NCBI GenBank assembly: GCA_030077755.1
Contig: JAQJZZ010000013.1
Location: 1,736,001-1,800,000 of the forward strand
Source: Filosporella fistucella
Taxonomy: Eukaryota > Ascomycota > Leotiomycetes > Helotiales
Direction: 5' to 3'
Length of the DNA: 64,000 nt
A program made the translations under genes and the position numbers. The notes below the pieces were generated by a model, which had not been told where the DNA came from, did not search any database, and worked only from the letters and a program-made list of their open reading frames with translations. Positions 10,509 through 21,205 of the stretch are shown piece by piece (position 1 is the first letter of the stretch; every line of letters begins with the position of its first letter).

Positions 10509-12851
10509 GAGGGTGGATTTGACGGTGTTAGATTGTCTTGAGTATTTGCAGCACACACAGAGAGAAGAAACTAGATTATTGAGACGGAACAATCAAAGTT
10601 CCAAATAAGAACTGAAAAATTTGCAGATAATAACTCCAATGGTGATCTTCGTGAACGTTGATGTGACTATGAAGACTTCATGGTTGGTTTATTGCCGTAG
10701 TGTCACCCAAGAGATCAAAGTGTAGTCGTCGATAGGTGGTAAGTCAAGAATAATACTCCACAAGTGCTTGAGTATCCATGTTTAATGTGCCTAGCCCCAA
10801 TCGTGTTCGGAATCTGGAAATGGTGTCCTATGTCCCATCTTGTCTTTAGGGTAGCTTCTCTCCCCTCTGACACCCATCATATTGCTTCTGCACCCCTCGA
10901 ATTCCATTCTTAAAGAAGAGAAATAAGCAAATTCGGCTTCGCCTTGTCATAGTCTAAGGTGCTGATCGCTGAGTAGTGATAACTGAACCTTGGGTATCAC
11001 TCCTTCCCGATACTGGTTTGCCCCTTTGATATCCATGATCACTTCAAGACGTGATCTTTGACAAGGTGATATCTCGTGTTAAAGGAGGTCTTGGCATTTC
11101 CACTTTTGTTTGTCGATCATCCCTAGAAGTCCTATGTGTCGATGCTTGAGAGCTGTTGACACAGAAATCATCAGTCAGGAAATGATAAAACCCACTCTAC
11201 AACCTACCTCTTTCCGTGTTTTGATTGCAACGTAGAGTGTGTTCAAGCAGCCTGTCGAGCTCGTCGTAGGTCCTTGCCCACCGAATGTTCCCTTGGGACA
11301 TGCCACATTTTCCTTACAACTGCTCGTGTTTGGCGTCTCTTGCCGCGGGGTGATTCTTGTTAACCTGTATAGCTTGATTCTACTCTACACCCGCGAAGTA
11401 ATTCCCTTCCCTCAACACAAGGGAGTCAAATGGACACAGCTTGTGTTGTTGCTCTAGTGGTTATCTGCTTAAATTTCAATTCACATCGCATCAGGGCCTT
11501 TATAAAGTGTTGGTAGAAGTCGCAACCCTTGGGATTTGATGCCAAGATCGTTCGAATATCTGCGCACCTGCTCTGGAACGAGGTTCGAGAAGATGTCAGA
11601 TGCTCATGCATTCTCCACACCTTAAATCCCATTGCCACATCTCTTTATTCTCTCCACAAAATATCCCATACAGCTCATTTCGAGTTTTGTTGCTAGCAAA
11701 ACCGTTATGCCTTGTATGACCGAGTACCTTTCGATCTTAGAGGATGCTGTGGGAGTAACCAACAGCTCTGCATGCATTATGCTGCAAGCTTCTACAGCGA
11801 CTCTAATGTCAGTGGGGATTGCTAGGGGTATATAGCAAGGTGTTCAAAGGATGCATGGAGGAGAAATCGCAAGGGAGAGGCTTCGATCTTAAACTCATTG
11901 ACATGGAATTGTCAGATAAGGTAAGGGTGAAGATGGCTGTTTTCTGCGATATCCACTAGTTTATAAGCATCTCCATATTCCAATATTCTCCAATTATTCA
12001 ACTGCTGCAATCAAGCAGGTATGGCGATCTTGGCTTGCTGGTTTTACAAATACCTGTTCTGGTATAGCATAGCAAAGGGGCATGTTTCGTATCACATTCA
12101 TGTAAATCACTTGCGGCTTCACATTGATCTTGATTCCCAAGTCATATGCATTGAATTCTCTCGTGTACTTTAATGCCTCTGTGACCTGTCGAAGCTTTCA
12201 TAAAATCAAAGAAACTCCAAAGAACACCCAGTCGTAATAAACTCCAGTATGAAATGACGTCCGCTCATCTTCAGAGCATCGAAAATTCTCGCATCCCATA
12301 GTACGACCTTCCATCCGTCACCAAACACAAACACCCCAGTAAGATAACATGTCATGGACATCTGGAACCATCCTAAAGACCACCAATCCCACACAATAGC
12401 ATATCAGCTATCCAGCTCCGTCAAAGTAGGAAATCCTGAGTCCCATCCTATGTCATCAATACAGAGTCATGGAAACAGGTGCAAAGGATATCGTCCATCC
12501 CGGGGTGAGGTGAAAGCAATCCATCCGCGAGGTTGAATCGCCATCTATCACCAAACCCCAAGACAATATCCTAGCATCAACCATAGCCCACGACTGCTAT
12601 GCACTGATCCACGACTTTGTTGATCCAAAGATGTCAAATTCCTGAACTAGTGCAGTGCTGCCAGTCTAGTGAGCAAAGCGAAAGCAAGTTGACGAGGATA
12701 GCCAACTCGCCATCCATCACTAAGCCTAAAGACGGCGCTATCTGCACCATTCCATTTCATTGACACCAACTTCCAGCGTTACGCCAGGATTTCCTGCAAA
12801 TAGCATTGCTGAAAACCACTTATATGCCACCGAAGTGAGCATTTAAAGGTT
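10509..12851. other. Long intergenic stretch (2.3 kb) with a degenerate dispersed repeat
   Basis: No open frame with recognisable content. Between 12300 and 12740 a motif of about 25 nt of the form CCATCYRTCACYAARC recurs three times (12311, 12541, 12710). It is otherwise featureless, so a non-coding RNA or an eroded sequence cannot be excluded. Confidence 0.45.
12311..12735 (+). repeat. Three degenerate copies of a ~25-nt motif
   Basis: Similar blocks begin at 12311, 12541 and 12710. The last two also share an upstream AAAGCAA ... CGAGG segment, so they may be remains of a longer unit of roughly 170-230 nt. Similarity is imperfect and was judged by eye. Confidence 0.35.
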
Positions 12852-13139
12852 TCAGAGCAAATAATAATGAGCTGCCCAAGCGGCTGCCCCAACCACAGAA
12901 ACGTAAATTGCTACGCGCGCAACTTTGACCTTCATCCCTTCATTACTCTTGTCAAGGAGGATCGTACGGATAGTCAAAGTCGTCGCAGTAGTAGTATCGT
13001 TCTCTACAATACTGTGGATAGTTGAAGGCTCGGCGGGATCAATTGTAGGTATGGGTATATCGATCGTCTGATATGATGCATTCTCGTACGTATTCACCGA
13101 GGAAAACACGGGTGGTCTGTACTTTGGAATGTCATACAT
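12852..13139 (-). CDS. Small protein with C-terminal hydrophobic anchor, unknown function
   Basis: A 95-aa frame without introns. The N-terminal 65 residues are polar and rich in Pro, Thr and Ser. A basic turn (NEGMKVKVAR) precedes a hydrophobic tail, VAIYVSVVGAAAWAAHYYLL, that runs to the last residue. The architecture resembles the tail of the broken coiled-coil locus at 6.7-7.9 kb. No known family is recognised. The gene lies downstream of, and in the same direction as, the broken Zn2Cys6 locus; it could in principle be a remnant 3' exon of something larger. The short length limits confidence. Confidence 0.42.
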   Translation of the reverse strand: MYDIPKYRPPVFSSVNTYENASYQTIDIPIPTIDPAEPSTIHSIVENDTTTATTLTIRTILLDKSNEGMKVKVARVAIYVSVVGAAAWAAHYYLL

Positions 13140-13379
13140 CGGAATCAGGACGTGAACCTCCTCTCGGTGGGTACTTCGAGCTCCAAGACCCTATCATGCC
13201 GCTCAAGTCTATCGATGGTACACTAGCCGGCACAAGTCTTGACGGGTTTCAAAAATCTTGTATGGAAGCAGCCGAGAAGCTCGGAAGACCTTAGACAAAT
13301 GGCAGATGTCAAATGAACATTGGAGGACATCTATAGCTTGGTAACACGCCTCTTTGGTCGCTTTATTGAGATCAGATTC

Positions 13380-14098
13380 GTCCATGAGGTATGGCAGTTG
13401 CCTTGTCATCTAGGGGAACCTTTTCTGTGAAGGCAAGAACTTTATCTATAAGATAAGGTGATCCGACTATATGGCGAACGGCGATATCAACGGCGCTCCG
13501 GCCAGGCGCGGTGAATTTGGTACCCTGTCTGCATGATGCAGCAAAATCATGTGCTGTGGGGTGAAAAGAGCTTTTGGAGGGGCGCCTGGAATTTTGGACA
13601 AGGCAGGATAAGAACCAGCAGGTGGAGAGTTTGTATCGCTCAGCTGCATGGGTGAAGCGGGCGATGGAATTTGGTGACCAAGCTGATTGTTTGCGAGGGA
13701 CTGATGGAAAGATAATGGTGACCCCAGCTCTCCATGCCCATCGTTCACGTTGCCGACGAGCGTACCATTGCTGGGACTGCTCACTTCAAACCCTGGCAAT
13801 ATCGCTGCTATCCTTTGTTCTTGGCGTTGTTTTAAATCTTCACGGGAGCGTTGGCAGCATTTTTGTTTTGTCTTGCCCATCTGAGCCGTGAGGAAGGAAC
13901 AGTACGATCCGAATCTTCACAATTTGCGCATGAAGGTTTATTCTCATCGCAGCGAATATGGCGGTGCTTGCACTCCGGGCAACCATTGCGAGATTTTCTA
14001 TGGGAATGGCGAGCTCGAGTCTCTGCCCTCGCAGCATTCTCGCTTGCTGCGTCACTGATTTCAATTCGATTAAATGAGGCCCGAGTGCGTTGAGACAT
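13380..14098 (-). pseudogene. Zn2Cys6 transcription factor pseudogene (Upc2-like sterol/C6 factor type)
   Basis: The start MSQRTRASFNRIEISDA leads into RNGCPECKHRHIRCDENKPS with CANC after it: five of the six zinc-binding cysteines of a fungal binuclear cluster. The sixth is lost in this frame, but one base later near 13900 the sequence reads CSFLTAQMGKTKQKC, restoring it. A second shift near 13495 is needed to pass from LFTPQHMILLHHA to VDIAVRHIVGSPYLIDKVL, a pair of blocks normally adjacent in Upc2/C6-type regulators. After that the frame ends near 13400, far short of the usual regulatory domain. So two single-base shifts plus a 3' truncation. Originally this would have been a DNA-binding nuclear regulator; now it is probably non-functional. 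Confidence 0.72.
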
Positions 14099-14467
14099 GA
14101 CAATAGATGGGAATGAAGATCAAAATTCGCATTTGTGCCTTTAACGGGAGCAAGAATAAGGTTTAAGTGCTCCAAGGATGTCAGCCGCCCGAACCAGCCC
14201 CTGTTTCTATCTTTCTTCGATGGTGGTGTATCAATATAACATTGTACGCACAACCAAATTTACCTTCATCTTTGACGTCATGTGAAATTATGTGGAGTGT
14301 AGCAAGCTTTTTTCTCGCTGACAAGATCTACAATGGATCAGCACATGGGCTGCGACATGTCTGCTTGGCGGGAAATGCATATATCGGTCGTGCACACTCC
14401 AGAAATCTGCAACATCAATAGTTGAGAACAGGAAACTTGCGTTCAGAAGCGACTAAGGCTCTCACAT
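14099..14467. other. Short intergenic stretch
   Basis: This lies upstream of the broken zinc-cluster locus and downstream of the ankyrin gene. No gene is seen. Confidence 0.5.
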
Positions 14468-16420
14468 CTACAATGGTCGTGCTCCGGCATCCAACAAAAG
14501 CTTCACCATCTCGGAATGTTCATAATATGTTGCTTCCATCAGCGGTGTTCGTCCATCTCTCCCTTCTGAGTCAACATCAACATCATCCGTCATCAAAAGT
14601 AGCTTCATGATTTCGATATTGCCTTCAATCGCCGTGATGCACAACGGATTATATCCATCATCTCTCTCGGCTTCCACATCCGCACCATTCTTCAAAAGCT
14701 CCTTTACAATCTCGATATTTTCTTGTGCACAGGCAGTGTAAAGTGCAGTCTGGCCGTCATTGCACTTGGTGTCAACTTCCGCTCCCTTCTCAAGGAGCAT
14801 ACGCACGCAATTGATGTTCCCGCTATCCACTGCAAGTGCAAGTGGAGTATCACCATCGCTGTTCCTAGCCTCAAGATTCGGCCCGTACTGGAGGATTAAC
14901 GCCGCAGCTTCATCGTGGTTATGCCACGCAACTTCATGCAATGCAGTAGCACCCGTTTCGTTTGAGGCATTGATGTTGGCTCCGTGATCCAAGAGAACCT
15001 TGACCGGGGCAGCTAATCCATGCCACGAGATATTGATCAAAGCAGTGCCCTGTCTGTTATCAAGAGCTTCCAGATTTGCACCGCGCTTGATCAGGAGTTC
15101 CATCATAGCTAAATCCTGCTTCATACCGGCATCTCTCAGCGGCGAGAATTCAAGATTCTCAGATTTTGCTTCGATATCCGCTCCACGGTCTAACAGTGAC
15201 TCTACTCCTTCAAGATCGCCTCTGTGAACAAGCTCCCTGAGTAGAGTGTAGCCTCGGGAATCTCGGTCGTCCAACCCTGATCCTATCTTCAGGACCCAGG
15301 CAGCTTCGGATGTGGGCTCGATCAGCTCAACAGGTCTTCTTCCATGTTCATCCTCTGTGTCGGTGTCTGCACCTTTTGCGACCAACAGACGAATAACATC
15401 AATTCGATTTGATATCGTCGCCAGGTGCAGGGGGGTTTGGTCGAGTAGATTATCAGCGTTCTTATTGGCACCCTTTCTCATGAGATATGCAACGGCCTTG
15501 AGATCGCCTTTCCTGGCTGCAGTATGCAATGCTGTCTCCCCATCGGAGTTTACATCGTATATTGCGTCTGGTCTTTGGCGGAGTACGATGTGCATGCCGG
15601 TATAGTCTCCGTTCGTGACGAGCTGATGAAGAGGAAGCGAGGGAACTCCCGCGACTTTGATATACTGCTCTTGTTCCAGAGCATTGGGAGATGTCGATCG
15701 TGATAGTGAGTGTGTATCAACAATGATAGAAAGAGTGTTGATTATCTCCTCGTGGTGACTCTTGGCAAGCGCTGTGAGATATTCTGTTTGATCCCCAATC
15801 TGAGAGGAGATAAGGGTCCGGGTATGCTTGATGCTGTCAATGATATCCTTTCCACTTCTATCAAGGTTATCGAATCTGCATTTTTGCTCTAGCTGGAGTC
15901 CTTGAAATCGATCCCTAAGCATGATCAGTACCAAAGTAATAATCATTCAGCGACTTTTGAGTTTATCTTACGTGATAGACACCAGTAATCGCATATGCAA
16001 CTGTTCTCGAAAGGCCGCAACTCTCGCTGACAGCAAATCGAGGTCTTTCTTACTTCTCATAAACTTCCAAGCTGATTTCACACTGGCCAGTTTCTTCGGA
16101 TCGTCTGTGTCTGATATTTTCAGCACCGCCAGTTGGCTCAATAGCTGCTCGGCAACCTCATTGCATCCACAACACAATTGGCGCAGAGCTTTGTCATCAC
16201 AATCTAAGATGTTGTTCTCGTCGATCTGTAGAGGTATTCTGGCTAACTTGGCATTTGTTTTTTGCAAGTCGACAATCAGAAACTCGAGGTCGACGTTTTC
16301 CCGGAACGCTCCGTCGACACTGGAGTATATCTCACATGATTTCGAGATGAGTCGACCAGTGACATCCACGATTTGAACGACAGATGCTGCGAGACCGATA
16401 ATGGTGATGGGATCGCACAT
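14468..16420 (-). CDS. Ankyrin-repeat protein with fungal STAND-type N-terminal domain
   Basis: Two exons, 15972-16420 and 14468-15914, joined ATC AC|G GAT, give 631 aa. The N-terminus MCDPITIIGLAASVVQIVDV and the following helical 180 residues match the 'fungal N' domain found at the start of many NACHT/STAND proteins and ankyrin proteins. After a helical linker, residues of about 265-630 hold roughly ten ankyrin repeats with clear GxTALHxAA and LLxxGA motifs, for example SDGETALHTAARKGDLKAV, DQTPLHLATISNRIDVIRLL and GRTPLMEATYYEHSEMVKLL. No NTPase domain is present between the two parts. Such proteins act through protein-protein contact, often in non-self recognition; that role is inferred. 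The frame is intact, unlike several neighbouring accessory genes. Confidence 0.85.
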
Positions 16421-17809
16421 GATATTGGCATGTTGAGGGATGATTTGCGCCTGAAGTCAAGCAATATAACATCCAAAGAGCCAGGATGAAATGCCAAGAC
16501 GAATTGTGGCTGGGGATCTGACAAGAGGAGCCAAAGCGGCGGCTCAGTCAGGCTGAACACAGCTGGGCCGGCTCGAGAGGTGGGAACAATTGGTGAGATT
16601 GTGAAGAGGGGATTAGTCACCCAGCTCTAAATAAAGATTAATCAAGTTCAAGGTGTGGCTGAGATGGCAGGGGAAAATTCGAACGATGCAGCTCACGTGA
16701 TTCCATACACACAATTGATAATGGAATTTGATCAAAGGCACAGGAAATGATGAGTCTTGTGTGGGTAGCTTCGTTCCTGAATTTTTATGTGCAAAATGAC
16801 GAAATTGTGACTATGCAGGAGTGTCACGTGGAGAGTCAGGGGTATTGTTGGCAAGCGAGTTCTCGCAACCTCACTGCAGGAGATCGAGAAATCACACAAA
16901 AGCTATTGAGACCGACAACAGGGTATTGTTGAGCTTCATAAGATCAAGGGCATTAATACTTTGTATGATTCATTAATATATGTTACATCAGAAAGTCATC
17001 GACTCATGTACTTTGTGCCGAATTCTGTGGATCTAGTTAACTTATTGTTATTGTGGCAGAGAAACTTAAGATCTCAACGAAAACTTGTCATAAAATTCTG
17101 GATGCGATGTTTTGATAAATTTGATGTGGCAAAAAGCAGAACCTCCATATTCCATCCAGTATTGCAGTCTGCGGCAGCGAACACTAGATGTATATCTGGG
17201 ATCTTTCCCTTAGCGGCAACCTCTTGCTCCTCTACTGGAGTTATATTCGTCAACTGGACTGCTAGGAGTGGTAATTTCGAGTAGATACACTGTCCCCATT
17301 GTGACGAAAAGAGCTGCCTTGACATGTGCAAGATCTGCCCGATTTTTCTGCAGCAGAAATTCAATTGAAACGCCTTTCAATTACATGTGGGAAGCCACTA
17401 TTATTGTCTTTCAATGTTGATACAGCTCAATAGTAATCCAATAATGAAGTAAATTTACTATGCAAAATCCATGCTTCTCTCCCTCGATGTTGATTGTCAA
17501 TGATGTCATCTCCTTCGATCGAAATGACAATACTATCTCTTCAAAAAGAAAGTGAATTTGAACTTTCTTTGTCCCCGAGAAAGTGAATTCCACGTGAATT
17601 TGAAAAAAAGTTTCCAGAGCCTTGAGCTAGCGCGATCAAGGGATCAAAGTCAATCTCTCCCCTTCCACATCCCGCAACTATCCTCCCAGAACAACATTAC
17701 ACTCAACTACTTTCAAACTATCACACAAGCACGCACACACACACGCACACGCACTACCAGACAACGGCACTCTCTCACACACGCGATACCATACTCTCAC
17801 ATCATCATC
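16421..17809. promoter_or_regulatory. Divergent promoter region of the ankyrin gene and the FG-motif gene
   Basis: 1.4 kb between two divergent start codons. It contains two CACGTG palindromes (near 16694 and 16826) close to the ankyrin gene, a common binding site for basic helix-loop-helix regulators. Near 17721-17755 there is a CA/CG-rich simple repeat inside the presumed 5' leader of the right-hand gene. No coding sequence is supported. Confidence 0.45.
17721..17755 (+). repeat. CA-rich microsatellite in a 5' leader
   Basis: An imperfect (CA)n/(CG) run about 55 bases before the ATG of the 1131-aa gene. Confidence 0.6.
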
Positions 17810-20800
17810 ATGGCAAGCATGCATTCAGTCGATGGCAAGTTGAAGCGGGGTGATGCCCCTGATATCACCATGGGTGATATCAAAACCATCAACCCCAAGG
17901 CTCGGGCGAAGAGCAATCCCAAGGTACTAAAGACAAAACCCCCCTTAATCTTCTATCTCGATGGAGATGGGGCGCCTCGAGCGCTCTCTGACACCGAGAA
18001 AAGAGGTGATGATCTTTTGATATGCGAACCAAAAGCTAACACTCTTCAGAACACGATAGAAGAAGAGTTCGCGTCGTTCAGTGAGAAACAAAGATTGCAC
18101 ATTCAGACCTGCACAGACCGCAATCTCGAGCGAGCAGAAATGCTCTACGGAGAGGATCTGGTAGCCTACGCTCGATCTTTACCACATGGTGCCGCGGGTC
18201 CTGACATTCACATTCCTGGGCTGGGACGACTAGAGAAGAAGGAGGACGTCAAGATGACACCCGCACCAGACTTGCCTGTAGCCATAAAGGCTCTGCAACA
18301 GAAGCTGTGGGATTTTAGCCGGTGGGAGTTGCCAATTGGCGACTGCGATGTTGAACTTTTCGACTTCAACGATTTCAAGTCGATCCCCAAAAAGTTGACA
18401 CCAGCAGTCAATGTGGTGATGAAGATGCTTCGGGCGTCGAAGCAACGTGCTGCCGCTATCGCTGCGGGTAAGGCGGTTGGCGGTTTGGCGTGCGAGGCCA
18501 TTCCACCATTCTGTACCCCTGCTCGAATCAAGGTAGCGCGTCGACGCCGTCTTTATCCCACGACCAATCGCCGCCGTGTTGCACCAACCGATGGATTTCG
18601 GTCCGTCACTCAGATGGCGTTACCAGCCGTCGAGAACCGAAAGCCTGTGGAGCAACGACGAACCCCAACTACCACCGAGAAGAAGCAGGACAACTTCTTA
18701 TGGGCCAATAGTGCCAAGAACGAACCCTCTGTCAACACCATCCCGAAGTCTGACCCTCTCTTCGGAGAAAAGAAGACGACAACTTTCGTGTTTGGCGAGG
18801 TGAATGAGATCAAGCCAGTTGATTCGTCGATGAACAACAGCAAGATCGAACGTTCTATCAACAAAGTCGAGATGTCTGTTCCTTTTGGGGGAGAAAAGAC
18901 GACAGATGCTTTCGTGTTTGGCGAAAGCAAAAATACATCTACTTTTGACTTTGGAGCTGGAAATGCGACATCAGCATTCACTTTTAATGAAAGCTACAAG
19001 ACGATCCCTACTACCTCTTCTGACCAAGGTGTCAATACGACTGTGTTCGCTTTCGGCAGCACTTTCGAAACCAAGGCGGAAAAGGCAATCAGTCAAGATG
19101 TCGATATGGGGGAGTCCTTGGACTCTGCCCCTCCTACCAAGAAGCGCTCTGCCGCTGAGATTTTACATTCACTGGCAATCAAGAAGGATGTCGAGATGAC
19201 TGAATCGGCTCCTGGCATGATCAGTACGTCAAATACATCTAACCTAGTGCCAGTCAACAACTTCGGAATCGATATGAGCTATATCGCCGAAATTGTTGCA
19301 AGAATCAATACGACGGACCCAATCCAGCAACGTCCAGTTACAGACGAAGTTGAGATGACCGAAGCTTCTTCCAGCACCAACCTTTACGAAGTCGAACCAG
19401 TCGGCGCGGCACCAGTGAATAACGAGGCCGAGATGACCGATCTCTCACTCAACCGTACCAGCAAGTTCCCTTCAATTATGATTCCGACTTCTCTTCATAA
19501 AGAAGTCGAAATGGCTGATTCACCAATCGCGGAGGCCAAAATGGCTTTGGGTTTTACCAAGCCTTTGGTTCCAGCTTGCGGCGACGCAGCTGAATCTCCT
19601 GCGCCGAAGTACGAGGGCGATAGAGACGTGGTGGAGAGTGTTGGTCCAGTTGCCAGTGAGGAGCAAGTTGATATTGTTCCCATTGAACCAACTGTCGAAC
19701 TTTCATCTCAATTGTCCGACACCACTGTCTCTCCGAATACGGAGGCAGCCATCCTAGAAGTCTCTACAAATTTCGTAGAGACTGAAACTCTTATTTCGAA
19801 GCCATCTCTTGTGGAAGAGGAGGTTATGGCTGGAACCAAGGGAGAGGAGGAGACAATGGGGCTGGAAGATGTTGTCTTGGTAAAACAAGATGACCCAGCT
19901 AGTGCTCAGGAGTATAGTGGTACTTCTGCTGCTTCGGCGGCGGCTGTACCACTTCCTGAGTCTCCCATTGTCTCAGCAGTTTCCGTTTCGGAAACTGTTC
20001 CTCTTCCCAAGGAACTGGTCCCTTCAATTCCAAAGGGAGAGGCCGAGTCCCTGGAGACTACGAAGAAGAGTACCGTTACCATTCGCCCTTCTTTGATCGA
20101 CAGGCCAAAGCGACGGTCGATGCCAAAGCCTGCGAAGGTGGCGGCAGTGACCAAAGCGAGGCCAGCAAAGAAACCGGAGTCAGCTGAGGACCGGGAAATC
20201 AAGGCGCTACGAAAGCGCATTGAGGAACTGGAGTCCCAAGCTCGTGACGACAATCGCGAATGGGCAAACGACCGATCTCGCTCTTACGACTGCCTCCGTG
20301 AGGTCCAGGAGAAGGACCGACAATTGGCAGATCAGGAACGACGGATGAACCGCCTGATCCATGAGAACGAAGAACTGAAAGCTGAGAATCAGGCTTTGAA
20401 GGATGACGCTGCAAATTCAGCTTCGAGGACTTCGAAGAAGGCTAGAACTGCTGATAAGCAAATTCAAACTCACCGACGCCGCCCTACTCAAGCTGTTCCA
20501 GCACCTGTCGAATTCGATATCACTCCTTACATCACCACCATGCAGACGAAAACGCAAAGCTACTGGGACACTTTGAAGAGTGCTTTCAACATGAACGCTC
20601 ACAAATTGATGCTTTTACTGATCTTTATCGTCTTGGGTCTCGTCGCACTGCTTTGGCTTGATACGATCGTCAGTTTTACAGGTGGTGCTCTCAAGGGCTT
20701 GATTCCTGTTGCTACTTCCGTTGGACTCTACACTTCTGCCGCTCAGGGTGCTACCTTCTTACCTTCAGCCTCGAGCTTACCATCGGCGACAATGAAACGA

Positions 20801-21205
20801 TCTCCTGCAGCTACTGATGCCATTATCATACCACGACCACCAGTCTCTACAGCCCAATATGTAGTTGACTTGAGTTCGATTGAACAATCAATTCCAACTC
20901 CGAAGCACTGCATACCCATTATTTGTGATTACGATCAATACGTCCAAGTTCTTGAGGACGGTGCCATTTGGTGCCGAAACGATCTCAAGTCGCGTGAGAT
21001 GGTAGGACCATTCCGAGAGTCACCCACCCGCAGATTCTTCGGCTTGCTCGCACCCAAATCACCTTTCGAGGACGACGAATATCGAGAAAGTTGCATTACG
21101 AGAGTCATTAAATGGTCCTTGGGGGCTGTCAAATCTGGCGCATCTACCCTGAGAACCTTTGCACTCACTGTTATTTACGAGAACCCTGAGAGATTCCTCG
21201 AATAA
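17810..21205 (+). CDS. Large FG-motif, coiled-coil membrane protein (possible nuclear-envelope / nucleoporin-like protein)
   Basis: One exon, 1131 aa from MASMHSVDGKLKRGDA. Residues of about 40-230 form a charged globular region. From about 300 to 450 there is a low-complexity region with FG-type motifs (FVFGE twice, FDFGAG, FAFGST, also PLFGEK and VPFGGEK). A long acidic region follows in which VEMT(E/D) recurs (DVEMTES, EVEMTEA, AEMTDLS, EVEMADS). At about 785-880 lies a coiled coil (EDREIKALRKRIEELESQAR). One membrane span follows (LMLLLIFIVLGLVALLWL) near residue 935, then about 180 residues. FxFG motifs are typical of nucleoporins that bind transport receptors; together with a membrane span they suggest the nuclear envelope, but this is inference. 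The start was chosen by the CATC-ATGG context; an upstream in-frame ATG exists in a CA-repeat leader. Confidence 0.75.
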   Translation: MASMHSVDGKLKRGDAPDITMGDIKTINPKARAKSNPKVLKTKPPLIFYLDGDGAPRALSDTEKRGDDLLICEPKANTLQNTIEEEFASFSEKQRLHIQTCTDRNLERAEMLYGEDLVAYARSLPHGAAGPDIHIPGLGRLEKKEDVKMTPAPDLPVAIKALQQKLWDFSRWELPIGDCDVELFDFNDFKSIPKKLTPAVNVVMKMLRASKQRAAAIAAGKAVGGLACEAIPPFCTPARIKVARRRRLYPTTNRRRVAPTDGFRSVTQMALPAVENRKPVEQRRTPTTTEKKQDNFLWANSAKNEPSVNTIPKSDPLFGEKKTTTFVFGEVNEIKPVDSSMNNSKIERSINKVEMSVPFGGEKTTDAFVFGESKNTSTFDFGAGNATSAFTFNESYKTIPTTSSDQGVNTTVFAFGSTFETKAEKAISQDVDMGESLDSAPPTKKRSAAEILHSLAIKKDVEMTESAPGMISTSNTSNLVPVNNFGIDMSYIAEIVARINTTDPIQQRPVTDEVEMTEASSSTNLYEVEPVGAAPVNNEAEMTDLSLNRTSKFPSIMIPTSLHKEVEMADSPIAEAKMALGFTKPLVPACGDAAESPAPKYEGDRDVVESVGPVASEEQVDIVPIEPTVELSSQLSDTTVSPNTEAAILEVSTNFVETETLISKPSLVEEEVMAGTKGEEETMGLEDVVLVKQDDPASAQEYSGTSAASAAAVPLPESPIVSAVSVSETVPLPKELVPSIPKGEAESLETTKKSTVTIRPSLIDRPKRRSMPKPAKVAAVTKARPAKKPESAEDREIKALRKRIEELESQARDDNREWANDRSRSYDCLREVQEKDRQLADQERRMNRLIHENEELKAENQALKDDAANSASRTSKKARTADKQIQTHRRRPTQAVPAPVEFDITPYITTMQTKTQSYWDTLKSAFNMNAHKLMLLLIFIVLGLVALLWLDTIVSFTGGALKGLIPVATSVGLYTSAAQGATFLPSASSLPSATMKRSPAATDAIIIPRPPVSTAQYVVDLSSIEQSIPTPKHCIPIICDYDQYVQVLEDGAIWCRNDLKSREMVGPFRESPTRRFFGLLAPKSPFEDDEYRESCITRVIKWSLGAVKSGASTLRTFALTVIYENPERFLE

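Noticed and set aside
14760..15605. Several plus-strand frames of 75-97 codons
   Set aside because: Shadows of the ankyrin repeat gene on the minus strand.
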